From Aestuariivita sp964402685 (GTDB lineage: Bacteria > Pseudomonadota > Alphaproteobacteria > Rhodobacterales > Rhodobacteraceae), in contig CAYODE010000242.1 of the NCBI GenBank assembly GCA_964402685.1, positions 1 through 5,164 of the forward strand: a stretch of DNA of 5,164 nt. Direction: 5' to 3'. The translations under genes were made by a program, and so were the position numbers. Of this stretch, positions 5,000-5,164 are shown piece by piece; the first letter of the stretch is position 1, and each line of letters opens with the position of its first letter. The notes under the pieces were generated by a model. That model was not told where the DNA came from, made no database searches, and saw nothing but the letters and a program-made list of their open reading frames with translations.

Positions 5000-5164
5000 C
5001 TACGCTTTGGGAATGGGCATACGCCCCGCGGGCGTCAGCAACCAGCTGTCCGATCCTTCAAACACGGCTGTGCTGAGAGGTTTGTAATACCCAGCGCCGC
5101 TGTCGAGGTTGATGCGATTTCCGTAGTCGGTCGCATGCGGCACCGGTGTGTGGCCGTGCACCAC
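5000..5164 (-). CDS. Metallophosphoesterase, Ser/Thr protein phosphatase type (partial, C-terminal end)
   Basis: The last 54 codons and the TAG stop (5000-5002) of a minus-strand gene whose 5' part lies beyond the right edge. It begins with VVHGHTPVP, containing the GHTP motif whose His is a late metal ligand in calcineurin-like phosphoesterases, followed by NRINLDSGAGYYKPLSTAVFEG and WLLTPAGR, the typical ending of bacterial PP1/PrpA-like phosphatases. Such enzymes hydrolyse phosphoserine/threonine or nucleotide phosphoesters with two metal ions. Only the tail is visible, so the substrate class and completeness of the active site cannot be judged. It is convergent with the PLP enzyme gene, with 13 bases between the stops, and so is probably functionally unrelated to the operon. 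Confidence 0.82.
   Translation of the reverse strand: MVHGHTPVPHATDYGNRINLDSGAGYYKPLSTAVFEGSDSWLLTPAGRMPIPKA
5021..5035. other. GC-rich hairpin ACGCCC-CGC-GGGCGT in the phosphatase 3' end
   Basis: A perfect 6-base-pair inverted repeat with a 3-base loop, lying inside the last 15 codons of the convergent phosphatase gene and about 35 bases past the operon's stop codon. There is no T-tract on either strand, so it is not a canonical intrinsic terminator. It may slow polymerase or protect the 3' end of the operon transcript, or simply reflect coding sequence (PAGR). Confidence 0.3.

Overview
The window looks like a chromosomal segment from a marine alphaproteobacterium, most likely a Rhodobacteraceae/Roseobacter-group member. 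This rests on high-GC coding bias, tight gene packing and recalled resemblance of the proteins to roseobacter homologues; no search was run. There are six protein genes, two of them cut by the window edges. I see no RNA genes, mobile elements, CRISPR arrays or integration sites.

Layout: (1) 1-959, minus strand: most of a BktB-like beta-ketothiolase, whose C-terminus runs off the left edge. (2) 960-1085: a divergent control region with a perfect GGTCAG-CC-CTGACC dyad over a plausible thiolase -35 box. (3) 1086-1652, plus: an XRE-type helix-turn-helix regulator with a C-terminal cupin sensor. (4) 1653-1820: a 168-base leader with short direct repeats and an inverted repeat, the likely operator/promoter region of the next operon. 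(5) 1821-4986, plus: three overlapping genes, kbl, tdh and a cysteine-synthase-fold PLP enzyme. (6) 5000-5164, minus: the C-terminal end of a metallophosphoesterase (Ser/Thr phosphatase type), converging on the operon with a 13-base gap.

How it fits together: Tdh oxidises L-threonine to 2-amino-3-oxobutyrate, and Kbl cleaves that with CoA to glycine and acetyl-CoA. The divergent thiolase works on acetyl-CoA and acyl-CoA units, so it could be the carbon outlet. The HTH-cupin protein is the natural candidate for sensing a metabolite of this pathway. The third operon gene is translationally coupled to tdh but belongs to a cysteine synthase/CBS-like subfamily of uncertain reaction.

The two most notable points are: the Tdh keeps its catalytic zinc ligands but has lost all four cysteines of the structural zinc lobe (now Gly97, Ser100, Ser103, Asp111); and the co-operonic PLP enzyme has Met in place of Thr in the substrate-carboxylate loop (TSGNMG instead of TSGNTG), suggesting a changed substrate.
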